Shown here: positions 7,143-14,931 of the stretch, piece by piece
How the letters are laid out: each line of letters begins with the position of its first letter
Position numbering within the stretch: the stretch's first letter is position 1
From: Archangium sp.
GTDB lineage: Bacteria > Myxococcota > Myxococcia > Myxococcales > Myxococcaceae
DNA length: 30,186 bases
Assembly (NCBI GenBank): GCA_016793585.1
Contig: JAEUJR010000282.1
Location: forward strand, 1-30,186
Reading direction: 5' to 3'
The notes under the pieces: generated by a model
The model's input: the letters and a program-made list of their open reading frames with translations, nothing else
Told to the model about the DNA's origin: nothing
Databases searched by the model: none
Position numbers and translations under genes: made by a program

Positions 7143-8428
7143 GGCGGCCCCCCGTCACGCGCAGGCTCGGGCTCGATGGTCACGACGTGCGGCCGTGCAC
7201 GCAGCGCCAGCACCCGGGCAGCGAGGTCCTTCTCGACGTCTTCGAGCCACGCCTGCTGCAGCGCCGACAGCTTCTCGAGGTAGCCCGGCACGGAGTCAGG
7301 CAGCCCGCGCGTCTTCTCGTGCCGCATGGCGATGCGCAGCTGGTCTTTCCCGAAGAGCAGGTTGAACAGACACGACACGTCGTTCGCCCATGGGTTGCCG
7401 ATGGTGGCCTCGCAGATGGCCAGGTCGGCGCGCTCGGGCCCGGGCGCCACTCGCGGCGGAGCGTTCTGCATGACGTCGACTCCCGCAGCCAGCTGAGCGC
7501 CCGTGAAGCGGCCCACCTCGAGCGTTCCGGCGCGCACGAGAAAGCGCTGCTTCGGTGCGAGCCCCGAGATGGAGACGGTCAACGGCGCGAGTGAGAGCAG
7601 CGCCTTCGAGTCGAGCAGCTTCGCGTCGGCGTTCGCCACGAAGGGCAGCGGCGCCTTCACGCTCGAGAGGTCGAGCTCGAGCCTGCCGTCTGCCAGGGGC
7701 ACCCCGCCATCGGCGCCTTCGACGAACGCAGCCCCATCACGCACCGAGACCTTCACGCGCGCGGGCGTGACGTCGAAGCCCACCGTCGCGAGCACCTCGG
7801 CCGCCATCACGCCGTGCAGCGTGGGCCCCGGGTGAATGCGGTCGGGGATGAGGTTCTCGCTGCGTTTGCCTGCCCTCCACGCGGCGATGGCGCGGGTGAC
7901 GGCGTCGTTCACCGGCACCACGGGCAGCTCCCGCTCGGCGCCCAGCTTCTTCGCGAACTCCACCAGCTCGGTGATGCGCGCGACGCGGCGGCGGTTGAAC
8001 GCGTTCCCCGCGCCGACCGAGGTGTCGTACGGCGTCGTGTCGAGCCACACCACGCGCCGCACCTTCGCCTTCGCGAGTCGGTCGAGCAGCGTCGTCATGT
8101 TCTTCTCGAACGCCGCTCCGCTGCTGCCGTCGGGAAACGACGCGTCGTTCATGCCGAAGTTCACGAACACCACCGACGGCTGGTGCACGAGCACGTCGAC
8201 GTCGAGGCGCTCGAGCGCGTCTTCGACCGTGTTGCCGCCGACGCCCGCGTTGACGAAGGTGAGGCTCCACTCGGGGTGCCGCAGCCGCACCGAGAGCTCG
8301 ACGAGCCGTGTCCACGTGTGCAGCACGGTGATGCTGTCGCCGAGGAAGACGACGCGGTCGTGATCGCGGAAGACGGGCTCGGGGTTGGCAGCGATCAAGC
8401 AGCTGAGCAGCAGAGACGTCATGGGCAT
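7139..8428 (-). CDS. Exported SGNH/GDSL-family hydrolase
   Basis: This 429-aa protein shows all blocks of the SGNH hydrolase family. Block I is GDSIT with nucleophile Ser32, block II is NAGVGGN with an oxyanion Gly near 64-65, block III is GMND with Asn94, and block V is DRIHPGPTLH with catalytic Asp196 and His199. The family comprises serine esterases, lipases and carbohydrate deacetylases; the substrate cannot be read from sequence. The N-terminus (MTSLLLSCLIAANPEP from the second ATG at 8422) looks like a short signal peptide, suggesting export. Residues after about 215 form an extra C-terminal region of about 210 aa ending in a Pro/Asp-rich tail, longer than the minimal family. It is the first gene of a two-gene minus-strand operon with the pilin-like gene. 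Divergent transcription from the 8561 gene leaves 132 bases for both promoters; no clear promoter boxes are visible there. Confidence 0.92.
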   Translation of the reverse strand: MPMTSLLLSCLIAANPEPVFRDHDRVVFLGDSITVLHTWTRLVELSVRLRHPEWSLTFVNAGVGGNTVEDALERLDVDVLVHQPSVVFVNFGMNDASFPDGSSGAAFEKNMTTLLDRLAKAKVRRVVWLDTTPYDTSVGAGNAFNRRRVARITELVEFAKKLGAERELPVVPVNDAVTRAIAAWRAGKRSENLIPDRIHPGPTLHGVMAAEVLATVGFDVTPARVKVSVRDGAAFVEGADGGVPLADGRLELDLSSVKAPLPFVANADAKLLDSKALLSLAPLTVSISGLAPKQRFLVRAGTLEVGRFTGAQLAAGVDVMQNAPPRVAPGPERADLAICEATIGNPWANDVSCLFNLLFGKDQLRIAMRHEKTRGLPDSVPGYLEKLSALQQAWLEDVEKDLAARVLALRARPHVVTIEPEPARDGGPP

Positions 8429-8560
8429 GGCACAGGCGGGTCATCGTAGCGCCTGACAGATGAATGACCCGCTTCTGGTCGTGAGAATCACTCAGCTCTG
8501 TCCCCGGCGGCACACGGCACGAGACGTGAATCGCAGCGCGACGAGGAGGCGCCCCACCCC

Positions 8561-8782
8561 ATGCTCCCACCGAAGACCGACCCTCGTTGGCGAACCCTGG
8601 TGCAGACGCAGACCGAGTACCGGCTGAAGGGGCTGGCGACGCGCATGATGCTGACGCGCGCGCGGCTCATGGGCTCGAAGAAAGACGAAGAGAGCGTCAA
8701 CGCCGCCATCGAGGTCGCCTTCACCTTCTTCACGAAGAACGCCGACACCGTGCGCGACGACGTGCACGCCATCTTTGGTTGA
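8561..8782 (+). CDS. Small helical protein, unknown
   Basis: This is a 73-aa protein from ATG 8561, preceded by GAGGAGG at a usable distance. The sequence is charged and predicted helical (RLKGLATRMMLTRARLMGSK, then EESVNAAIEVAFTFFTKNAD), with no signal peptide, cysteine or known motif. The stop is 16 bases before the ATG of the next gene (8799), so the two are probably one operon and may share a process. Good codon bias and a strong ribosome-binding site support it being real. Function unknown. Confidence 0.7.
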   Translation: MLPPKTDPRWRTLVQTQTEYRLKGLATRMMLTRARLMGSKKDEESVNAAIEVAFTFFTKNADTVRDDVHAIFG

Positions 8783-8798
8783 ACGAGAGGACACGACC

Positions 8799-9785
8799 AT
8801 GAACGCACTCATGACCGTCGCTCAGGCCAGCGCCCTCATCAGCAGTGGCAGGCCGGTGCTCATCGCCGGAGACGAGAAGCTGCTCCGCGCGCTGCCCCGT
8901 GGCCGGTGGATCGGTGGATCGATTCCGTACTTCATGGCCGACGCGGGCGGCACGAAGACCGCCGACCGCCTGTTCGTCACCCAGCTGCCCGAGTTCGCGA
9001 AGGAGGCCGAAGCGCGCCTCTACGACGTCGCGACGCTGCCGCGCCTTCCCGAGCACTACCCCGACAACGGCGTCTCGTTCGTCATTCTGCCGGCGTCGTC
9101 GAAGGCGCACGTCGAGTTCGCCGAGCACGGCACCTCGTGGCCCGGCGTGTTCGATCGCCCCCTCGTGGGGTGGATCGCCGGCGTCGACCTCGCCGACCTG
9201 GGCAAGGTGTCACCGAAGGTGTTCGACGGCTCGACCGGCGCCGAGTCCGACAACGCTGCCGCGGTGCTGCACGTGAAGCTGCCGTCGAGCCACCACGCGA
9301 ACATCGACATCATCAACCTCTTCGAGCAGGGCCGGGGCGACGAGCTGACCTTCTTCGAGAGCGGGTTCCAGGTCGACGAGTGCCTCGTCAACGGCGCGCG
9401 GCGCAACTTCGCCGAGTACCTGATCGAGAAGCAGATCGACACGAAGCTGCCGCTCGTCGCCGACTACCACGGCGCCATGGTGAACATCAGCTTCCAGAAC
9501 GTCGACGCGAAGACGCGCAAGGTGTCGCTCTATGCGCCCGTGTTCGAGGGCGTGAGCTATCGCGTCGCGGCTCCGCTCGCAGGTGACTACGCCGCCGAGT
9601 TTCAGAAGCAGCTCGCCGCGAGGAACGTGAAACCCGTGTTCGCGTGCAACTGCATCTTGAACTTCCTCTACGGAGCGCTCGAGGGTCGCACGACGGGCAG
9701 CATGGTCGGGCCGGTCACCTTCGGGGAGATCGCCTACATGCTGCTCAACCAGACGATGGTGTACGTCGACTTCGTGAAGCGCTGA
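8799..9785 (+). CDS. Conserved hypothetical protein (possibly DUF6976 family)
   Basis: The chosen start is ATG 8799, with AGAGGA eight bases upstream; an upstream TTG at 8775 overlaps the previous gene. The 328-aa product has no signal peptide. It begins MNALMTVAQASALISSGRPV with GDEKLLRALPRGRWIGGSIP shortly after, which I recall from a proteobacterial uncharacterised family listed as DUF6976; the number is from memory. The C-terminus, CNCILNFLYGALEG then GPVTFGEIAYMLLNQT, resembles the C-terminal part of FIST sensory domains, where a conserved Cys lies in a CNC-type motif. A small-ligand binding or sensing role is therefore possible but unproven. Likely cotranscribed with the 73-aa gene immediately upstream. 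Confidence 0.85.
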   Translation: MNALMTVAQASALISSGRPVLIAGDEKLLRALPRGRWIGGSIPYFMADAGGTKTADRLFVTQLPEFAKEAEARLYDVATLPRLPEHYPDNGVSFVILPASSKAHVEFAEHGTSWPGVFDRPLVGWIAGVDLADLGKVSPKVFDGSTGAESDNAAAVLHVKLPSSHHANIDIINLFEQGRGDELTFFESGFQVDECLVNGARRNFAEYLIEKQIDTKLPLVADYHGAMVNISFQNVDAKTRKVSLYAPVFEGVSYRVAAPLAGDYAAEFQKQLAARNVKPVFACNCILNFLYGALEGRTTGSMVGPVTFGEIAYMLLNQTMVYVDFVKR

Positions 9786-9935
9786 TCAGCGCAGTCTTCG
9801 CCCCCGCACTGCGGGTCGTTCTTGCACTGCCCACCAGTGAAGCTGGCGGTGTACGAAGCGGTTGGCCGAGGTGAACGTGCCCGTCAGGGTGTACGTCTCG
9901 GTGCAGCCACCAGAGACACACCCAGAGGCTGACGG
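9786..9935 (-). pseudogene. Remnant of a secreted-protein gene, frameshifted
   Basis: The minus strand of this gap between two plus-strand genes reads CVSGGCTETYTLTGTFTSAN followed by RF in one frame (down to about 9855). In the adjacent frame it reads TASFTGGQCKNDPQCGGEDC then Ala. Together they look like the C-terminal beta-strand and Cys-rich tail of a myxobacterial lipoprotein, broken by a single-base frame change near 9850. I see no start codon with ribosome-binding site and no intact upstream portion. The best reading is a gene fragment left after rearrangement. Chance resemblance is possible because the stretch is short. Confidence 0.35.
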
Positions 9936-9991
9936 ACGACAGGGGTGGCGAAAGTCGGCCTGACGCGCAGGTGGGCTACGCTCGCGCGTCT

Positions 9992-10474
9992 ATGCGCCGA
10001 TGGTCGTGGGTGATGGTGTCGTTGTTGATCAGCCGCACCGTGCTCGCAGCGGAAGACCTGCCGCCGGGGCTCGAGCCCATCGTGGTGGGGCCCAAGCCGA
10101 TGGTCGTGTTGCCGCCACCCGTGAAGCGGCCCATCAACTGGGAGCCCTTCATCCTCACCGGCGCGGGCACCATCATGCTCGGCATCGGCGTGTGGCGGCT
10201 CGTCGCGGCTGAAGCCGATTACCAGGCGCTGCGCGCGTTCCCCACGACACCGGCCGCCGGTCAGACGAACGAGCAGGCGCTCACGCAGGCGCGCACGCTG
10301 GTGCAGTCGGGCAAGTTGAACACCGGCCTCGGGTGGACCCTGGTGGGCCTGGGCGTCGCCTGCGTCGGCGCGTCGCTCGGCTGGCTCTTCGTCGAAGGCA
10401 TCGAGAAGGACCCGCTGGTGCTGTTCGCCCCCGTGCCGGGTGGCGGTGCTGCCGTCGTCTCTGGCCGGTTCTGA
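9992..10474 (+). CDS. Exported small protein with two hydrophobic helices
   Basis: This is a 161-aa protein. ATG 9992 was chosen because it starts a clean signal peptide (MRRWSWVMVSLLISRTVLA, cleavage before AEDLPPG); a GTG at 9971 would only add seven residues. After a Pro-rich stretch there are two hydrophobic segments: ILTGAGTIMLGIGVW (about residues 52-66) and GLGWTLVGLGVACVGASLGW (about 112-131). The short soluble loop between them contains QALTQARTLVQSGKL. This layout is common among small myxobacterial envelope proteins of unknown role. The Cys-rich lipoprotein gene begins 18 bases downstream, so they are probably cotranscribed. Confidence 0.8.
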   Translation: MRRWSWVMVSLLISRTVLAAEDLPPGLEPIVVGPKPMVVLPPPVKRPINWEPFILTGAGTIMLGIGVWRLVAAEADYQALRAFPTTPAAGQTNEQALTQARTLVQSGKLNTGLGWTLVGLGVACVGASLGWLFVEGIEKDPLVLFAPVPGGGAAVVSGRF

Positions 10475-10492
10475 AGCGAAGGAAGCTGACCC

Positions 10493-11695
10493 ATGAAACG
10501 AGTTCTTCATCTGCTCTTCGCGCTCGCTGCGCTGCAGGTCGTGACCACCACCGGCTGCAACTGCGGGCGCTACGACGACGAGTTCAATCGCGTCTGCGAT
10601 GCGCTGTGTGACGTCGACGCGGGCAGGCGAGGCGGCGGAGCTGCGGGCGGCTCAGTCGCGGGCGGCTCGGTCGCGGGCGGCTCCGTCGCGGGCGGCTCCG
10701 TCGCGGGCGGCTCGGTCGCGGGCGGCTCGGTCGCTGGCGGCTCCGTCGCGGGCGGCTCGGTCGCGGGCGGCTCGGTCGCGGGCGGCTCGGTCGCGGGCGG
10801 CTCGGTCGCGGGCGGCTCCGTCGCAGGCGGCTCGGCGGCTGGCGGCGACGGTGGTGGGGGCGCCAGCGCAGGCGGCTTCGTCACGGCAGGCGGCTTCGTC
10901 ACGGCAGGCGGCTTCGTCACGGCAGGCGGCTTCGTCACGGCAGGCGGCTTCGTCACGGCGGGCGGCTCGGCGAGCGACGGTGGCAACACCGCTGGCGGCT
11001 TCGTCATCGGCGGCGGAATTCCCGTCGGTGGTGGCTTCGTCATCGGCGGCGGAATTCCCGTCGGTGGTGGCTTCGTCGTCGGCGGGGGTTTCCCCATCGG
11101 TGGTGGTTCACCCATCGCCGGCGGCTCAGCGACGGGCGGAGGTTCAGCCGCGTGCGCGATGGACACCGAGCCGTGCGACCTGCGCACCTGCTGCACTGGG
11201 CTGCGCTGTCTTCCCTCTGCGAACGGCAGCTTCTGCCGCTCGACGGCCCTCGACGCCGGGCTCTGTGCCGGTCAGGGCGCGTCGTGCATCACCGCCATTC
11301 CCTGTTGCGACGGGCTCGCCTGCAACAGCACCGCGACCTGTCAGCCGACGGCGCGTGACGGCGGCTCGGTGTGCCTCGCCGATGGCAGCTCGTGCACCAC
11401 CAGCTCGGCGTGCTGCAACGGCTGCTGCAACAGCGCCGGCATCTGCTCCACCATCGGCGGAGCGTGCGTCGCCTCGGCGCCGTACCAGTGCCAGAACGCC
11501 GGCAGCTTCTGCAACCCAGAGGCGCCGTCACGCCGTTGCTGCATGCCGCCGCTCGTGCCCGCGCTGCAGTGTCTGCAACCCGCGGGGCAGGCCTGCGCCA
11601 CTGGCGCCGATTGCTGCAGCGGTTGCTGTCAGGGCCGACCCGGAATCGGGTTGTGCACGCCCGGGTCGATGGTGCCCGACGGCACCTGCCAGTGA
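10493..11695 (+). CDS. Lipoprotein with Gly-rich repeat spacer and dense CC-type cysteine domain
   Basis: The protein has 400 aa. The signal peptide MKRVLHLLFALAALQVVTTT ends at a GC pair giving a probable lipidated cysteine near residue 22. Residues about 52-115 are twelve GGSVA pentapeptides plus GGSAA, followed by five GGFVTA hexapeptides and two GGGIPVGGGFVI-type units. These form a long flexible spacer. The C-terminal ~180 residues are extremely Cys-rich with repeated patterns such as CCTGLRC, CCDGLAC, CCNGCC and CCSGCC. This is the spacing seen in disulfide-knotted extracellular modules (knottin/granulin-like by pattern only). The spacer would hold the knotted domain away from the membrane. 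Function unknown; adhesion or a toxin-like or receptor role are guesses. DNA repeats inside it are listed separately. Confidence 0.88.
   Translation: MKRVLHLLFALAALQVVTTTGCNCGRYDDEFNRVCDALCDVDAGRRGGGAAGGSVAGGSVAGGSVAGGSVAGGSVAGGSVAGGSVAGGSVAGGSVAGGSVAGGSVAGGSVAGGSAAGGDGGGGASAGGFVTAGGFVTAGGFVTAGGFVTAGGFVTAGGSASDGGNTAGGFVIGGGIPVGGGFVIGGGIPVGGGFVVGGGFPIGGGSPIAGGSATGGGSAACAMDTEPCDLRTCCTGLRCLPSANGSFCRSTALDAGLCAGQGASCITAIPCCDGLACNSTATCQPTARDGGSVCLADGSSCTTSSACCNGCCNSAGICSTIGGACVASAPYQCQNAGSFCNPEAPSRRCCMPPLVPALQCLQPAGQACATGADCCSGCCQGRPGIGLCTPGSMVPDGTCQ
10646..10825 (+). repeat. Twelve 15-bp tandem repeats (GGSVA codons)
   Basis: Twelve consecutive copies of a 15-bp unit close to GGCGGCTCGGTCGCG encode GGSVA. 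Most variation is at the third base of the Ser codon (TCG, TCC or TCA). The unit is a multiple of three, so gain or loss of copies changes spacer length without shifting frame. Confidence 0.95.
10871..10960 (+). repeat. Five 18-bp tandem repeats (GGFVTA codons)
   Basis: Five near-identical copies of GGCGGCTTCGTCACGGCA encode GGFVTA. They follow the 15-bp array in the same gene; only the last copy differs in its final base. Further downstream (about 10995-11070) a 36-bp unit encoding GGFVIGGGIPVG is duplicated. Confidence 0.95.
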
Positions 11696-11909
11696 CGCCC
11701 GAACCGCGCGCGAGGCGGCAAATCGGCCTCTGCCGCGAGCGTGACGAAAAATAGTCGATCAGAAAGAAGCACCGAACTCCGCAAGACGACGCGCCTTCCG
11801 CGCCGGGGTGGATCTGCCCTTCGAGACGCCCTTGCGCACGGCGTTGCGGGTGATCACGCTGGTGTCGACCCGACTCCGCCGACGCCGGAGCCGAGGCTTC
11901 GAGGTGATC

Positions 11910-12299
11910 ATGAAGAACGCAAATCAAACGGCAATCGACGAAGGTCGCGCGCTGCAGTTCGACGAGATGATGGAGCAGCTCGCGGCGATGCAGGCGAAGT
12001 ACAAAGGCGTGCGAGGTGAGCTGCTCGCGAAGGTGCGCGAGGAGTTCGAGAAGCTCAAGCCCGGCACCGAGAGCGCTCCTGCGAAGTCGGTGGCGGCTTC
12101 GGCCAAACCCGCGCCGGCGCCCGAGGCGGCGGCTGCTCCCGCGAAGACCGTGACGACGCCGGCCAAGCCGGTGCCTGCCGCGAACCGCGCCGCCGTGCAG
12201 GCGATGCTGCCCTCGTGCCGGTTGTGCGGTCGAAGCATGAAGCGCGCTGACGACGGCTCGCTCGTGTGCGCGGTCGGTCACATTCGCGCTGCAGCCTGA
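11910..12299 (+). CDS. Small protein with coiled N-terminus, Ala/Pro/Lys linker and C-terminal zinc-ribbon-like motif
   Basis: ATG 11910 was chosen because GAGG lies just upstream; the frame is open further 5' to a GTG at 11808 but without a ribosome-binding site. The product is 129 aa. Residues about 14-48 are a charged helix (EMMEQLAAMQAKYKGVRGEL). Residues about 50-95 are a low-complexity Ala/Pro/Lys linker with repeated PAK. The C-terminus reads CRLCGRSMKRADDGSLVCAV then GH, a CxxC-x13-CxxxH pattern compatible with a small zinc site. No signal peptide, so cytoplasmic; linker composition and zinc site could suit nucleic-acid binding, but this is inference. Converges with glycogen phosphorylase 13 bases downstream. 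The 214 bases before its start hold no clear gene. Confidence 0.75.
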   Translation: MKNANQTAIDEGRALQFDEMMEQLAAMQAKYKGVRGELLAKVREEFEKLKPGTESAPAKSVAASAKPAPAPEAAAAPAKTVTTPAKPVPAANRAAVQAMLPSCRLCGRSMKRADDGSLVCAVGHIRAAA

Positions 12300-12312
12300 G
12301 CGCCGGCTGACC

Positions 12313-14802
12313 TCAGGTCAGCTGCGGCAGCTTCACCGGCCGAACGTTCCAGATCTTCGCCGCGTACTCGCGAATCGAGCGGTCCGACGAGAAGAAGCCC
12401 ATGCGCGCGGTATTGAGCACCGACATGCGCGTCCACGCTTCGGGCTTCTGCCAGAGGGCGGCGACGCGGTCCTGGCAGTCGATGTACGCGGCGAGATCGG
12501 CCAGCACGAGGAACGGGTCGTGATCGGCCAGAGAGCGCACGAGCGGCATGAACAGGCCCGGCTCTCCTGGAGAGAACGTGTCGTCGGCCATCGCGGCGAG
12601 CAGCGCTTGGAAGCGGGCGTCTTTCGCGAGCTCGGCCTGCGGTGAGTAGCCTGCGCGCTTCTTCGCCTCGACCTGCTCGGCCGTGAGCCCGAAGAGGAAG
12701 AAGTTCTCGGCGCCGACCTTCTCGCGAATCTCGACGTTGGCGCCATCGAGCGTGCCGATGGTGAGCGCACCGTTCATCGACATCTTCATGTTGCCGGTGC
12801 CCGAGGCCTCTTTGCCGGCCGTGCTGATCTGCTCCGAGAGGTCGGCCGCCGGGTACAGGTGCGAGGCGTTCTTCACGTTGAAGTCGGGCACGAACGAGAC
12901 GTGCAGCCAGTCGCGCGCGCGCGGGTCTCTCGCCAGCGTCGACGACAGCCCGTTCAAGAAGCGAATGATCAGCTTCGCCATGCGGTAGCCGGGCGCCGCT
13001 TTGCCCGCGAAGAGGAACGTGCGCGGCACCAGGCCCCTGGTGTCACCGTTCTTGAGGCGCAGATACGTCCACACCGCGTAGAGCGCCGCGAGGTGCTGTC
13101 GCTTGTATTCGTGAATGCGTTTGATCTGCACGTCGAACAGCGACTGCGGGTCGACCTCGAGGCCGTGCGTGCGGCTCACCCAGCGCGCGAAGTCCTTCTT
13201 GTTGGCCTGCTTCACCTCGCGCCACTGCCGGCGAAACTCGGCCTCTTCGGCGAGCGGCTCGAGGCCCTTCAAGCGGCCGAGGTCGTTCACCCAGCCCGGC
13301 CCCACCGCCTCGGTGAGCAGCGCCGAGAGCCTCGGGTTCGCCTGCAGGAGAAACCGGCGCGGCGTCACCCCGTTCGTCACGTTGGTGAACCGCGCAGGGT
13401 CGAACTCGGCGAAGTCCTTCAGCACCGTCTGCTTGAGCAGCTCGGAGTGCAGCGCCGCGACGCCGTTGACGAGGTGGCTGCCCACCGTCGCCAGGTGCGC
13501 CATGCGCACCGACTTCTCGCCGTTCTCGTCGATGAGCGACATGCGCCGCACGCGCTCCTCGTCACCGGGGAACTGCGCGCGCACCTCGTCGAGGAAGCGG
13601 CGGTTGATCTCGAAGATGATCTCCACGTGGCGAGGCAGCAGGCGCTGCATCAACGGCAGGGGCCAGGTCTCGAGCGCCTCGGGCAGCAGCGTGTGGTTCG
13701 TGTAGCCGCAGCACGCGCGCGTCATCTCCCAGCTGCGCTCCCACGACAGGCCGTGCACGTCGACGAACAGCCGCATCAGCTCGGCCACCGCGAGCGCGGG
13801 GTGCGTGTCGTTCAGCTGAATGGCGTACTTGTCGGCGAACTTGTCGATGGTCGTCTTCTGCAGCAGCAGGCGAATGCAGTCTTGCAGGGCGCACGAGACG
13901 AAGAAGTACTGCTGCTCGAGCCGCAGCGTCTTGCCCGCGAGCGAGTGGTCGGCCGGGTAGAGCACCTTCGAGATGTTCTCGCTGCGCACCTTCTCGTCGA
14001 CGGCCTTCCAGTACTCGCCCTCGTTGAAGGCCTTGAGGTCGAACTCCTCCGAGGCGCGCGCGCTCCACAGCCGCAGGAAGTTGGTGTTGGTGGTGCCGTT
14101 GCCGACGACCGCGGTGTCGTAGGGAATGCCGGTGACGACGCGCGCAGGGTGCCACTGCACACGGTACCGGCCGAGCTCGTCGACGCCGTGCTCGGTGTGA
14201 CCGCCGAAGCCGACCTGGTGCTCGACGTCGTGCCGCATCACCTCCCACGGGTTGCCCAGGCGCAGCCACTTGTCGGTGCTCTCGACCTGCTCCCCGTTGC
14301 GGATCTGCTGGTCGAAGATGCCGAACTCGTACCGAATGCCGTGCCCGATGGCGGGGATCTCGACGGTCGCGAGCGAGTCCATGAAGCAGGCGGCGAGGCG
14401 ACCGAGGCCGCCGTTGCCCAGGCCCGGCTCTTCTTCGTGCTCGACGAGCTCGTCGTAGTCGATGCCCAGGCCCGCCAGCGCGGCCCGCACCGGCGCATGC
14501 AGCCCCAGGTTCATCACGTTGTGGTCGAGCTGCGGGCCCGGCAGGTACTCCGCCGAGAGGTAGATGACGGTGCGGCTCTGCGCCTCGAGGAACGTGCGCG
14601 CCGAGTGCACCCACCGCAGCAGCAGGCGGTCACGCACGAGGTACGAGAGCGCGAGGTAGTTGTCGTTGCGGGTCGCGACGCCGGGGAACTTGGCCAGCTG
14701 GAAGAAGAGCTTCTTGATGAAGTCTTCGCGAATCGACGTGGCGTCGTTGCCCTGCCGAACGTCTTTCTCGTTCACCGTCGCCTTGAACTTGTCCGTGTCC
14801 AT
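12313..14802 (-). CDS. glgP: Glycogen/starch phosphorylase
   Basis: This PLP enzyme removes glucose units from glycogen with phosphate to give glucose 1-phosphate. The start ATG 14802 is preceded by GGGGAGGG; a TTG 42 bases upstream in frame is less likely. The 829-aa length fits bacterial GlgP/MalP (about 800-840). Family signatures are clear: EHEEEPGLGNGGLGRLAACF near residues 105-125, NDTHPALAVAELMR in the middle, IHEYKRQ, and the PLP-lysine motif EASGTGNMKMSMNGALTIGT with the Schiff-base Lys at about 673. Expected substrate and phosphate contacts around TLDGANVEI are present. It stands alone, without glgA/B/C/X neighbours in the window. It is divergent from the 14932 lipoprotein gene (129 bases between) and convergent with the zinc-ribbon gene. 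Confidence 0.97.
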   Translation of the reverse strand: MDTDKFKATVNEKDVRQGNDATSIREDFIKKLFFQLAKFPGVATRNDNYLALSYLVRDRLLLRWVHSARTFLEAQSRTVIYLSAEYLPGPQLDHNVMNLGLHAPVRAALAGLGIDYDELVEHEEEPGLGNGGLGRLAACFMDSLATVEIPAIGHGIRYEFGIFDQQIRNGEQVESTDKWLRLGNPWEVMRHDVEHQVGFGGHTEHGVDELGRYRVQWHPARVVTGIPYDTAVVGNGTTNTNFLRLWSARASEEFDLKAFNEGEYWKAVDEKVRSENISKVLYPADHSLAGKTLRLEQQYFFVSCALQDCIRLLLQKTTIDKFADKYAIQLNDTHPALAVAELMRLFVDVHGLSWERSWEMTRACCGYTNHTLLPEALETWPLPLMQRLLPRHVEIIFEINRRFLDEVRAQFPGDEERVRRMSLIDENGEKSVRMAHLATVGSHLVNGVAALHSELLKQTVLKDFAEFDPARFTNVTNGVTPRRFLLQANPRLSALLTEAVGPGWVNDLGRLKGLEPLAEEAEFRRQWREVKQANKKDFARWVSRTHGLEVDPQSLFDVQIKRIHEYKRQHLAALYAVWTYLRLKNGDTRGLVPRTFLFAGKAAPGYRMAKLIIRFLNGLSSTLARDPRARDWLHVSFVPDFNVKNASHLYPAADLSEQISTAGKEASGTGNMKMSMNGALTIGTLDGANVEIREKVGAENFFLFGLTAEQVEAKKRAGYSPQAELAKDARFQALLAAMADDTFSPGEPGLFMPLVRSLADHDPFLVLADLAAYIDCQDRVAALWQKPEAWTRMSVLNTARMGFFSSDRSIREYAAKIWNVRPVKLPQLT

Positions 14803-14931
14803 TCGCCCTCCCCGGGTGCGCTTTTTCGCGCGCGAGCCTGCCAAGAAAGGAGTGACACGTCGTCGCTCGTCTGGCGGCGAGCTGCGTCAGACGGCGCGCG
14901 AGGTGGATCAAGTCGGTACAGTCGCGCGACC

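Noticed and set aside
10646..10960. Repeat arrays considered as CRISPR
   Set aside because: Units are 15 and 18 bp without spacers, in frame, inside a lipoprotein gene, and no cas genes are present.
10570..11196. Minus-strand Pro-rich frame (repeated ATEPP) opposite the GGSVA repeats
   Set aside because: It is the direct complement of the repeat array; its repeat structure has no independent support.
11758..11911. Minus-strand ORF of 50 aa, Arg/Lys-rich (MITSKPRLRRRRSRVDTS...)
   Set aside because: It looks coding by composition, but its ATG overlaps the start of the better supported 11910 gene on the other strand and has no ribosome-binding site. Basic composition is also common on the antisense of such DNA. 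Kept only as a possibility.
12297..12316. Intrinsic terminator between the zinc-ribbon gene and glgP
   Set aside because: The gap is 13 bases with no stable stem followed by a T run.
12859..14931. Very long plus-strand open frame opposite glycogen phosphorylase
   Set aside because: It is the antisense of glgP, Arg/Val/Leu-rich and without motifs. Only its end from 14932, where a lipoprotein signal begins, is real.
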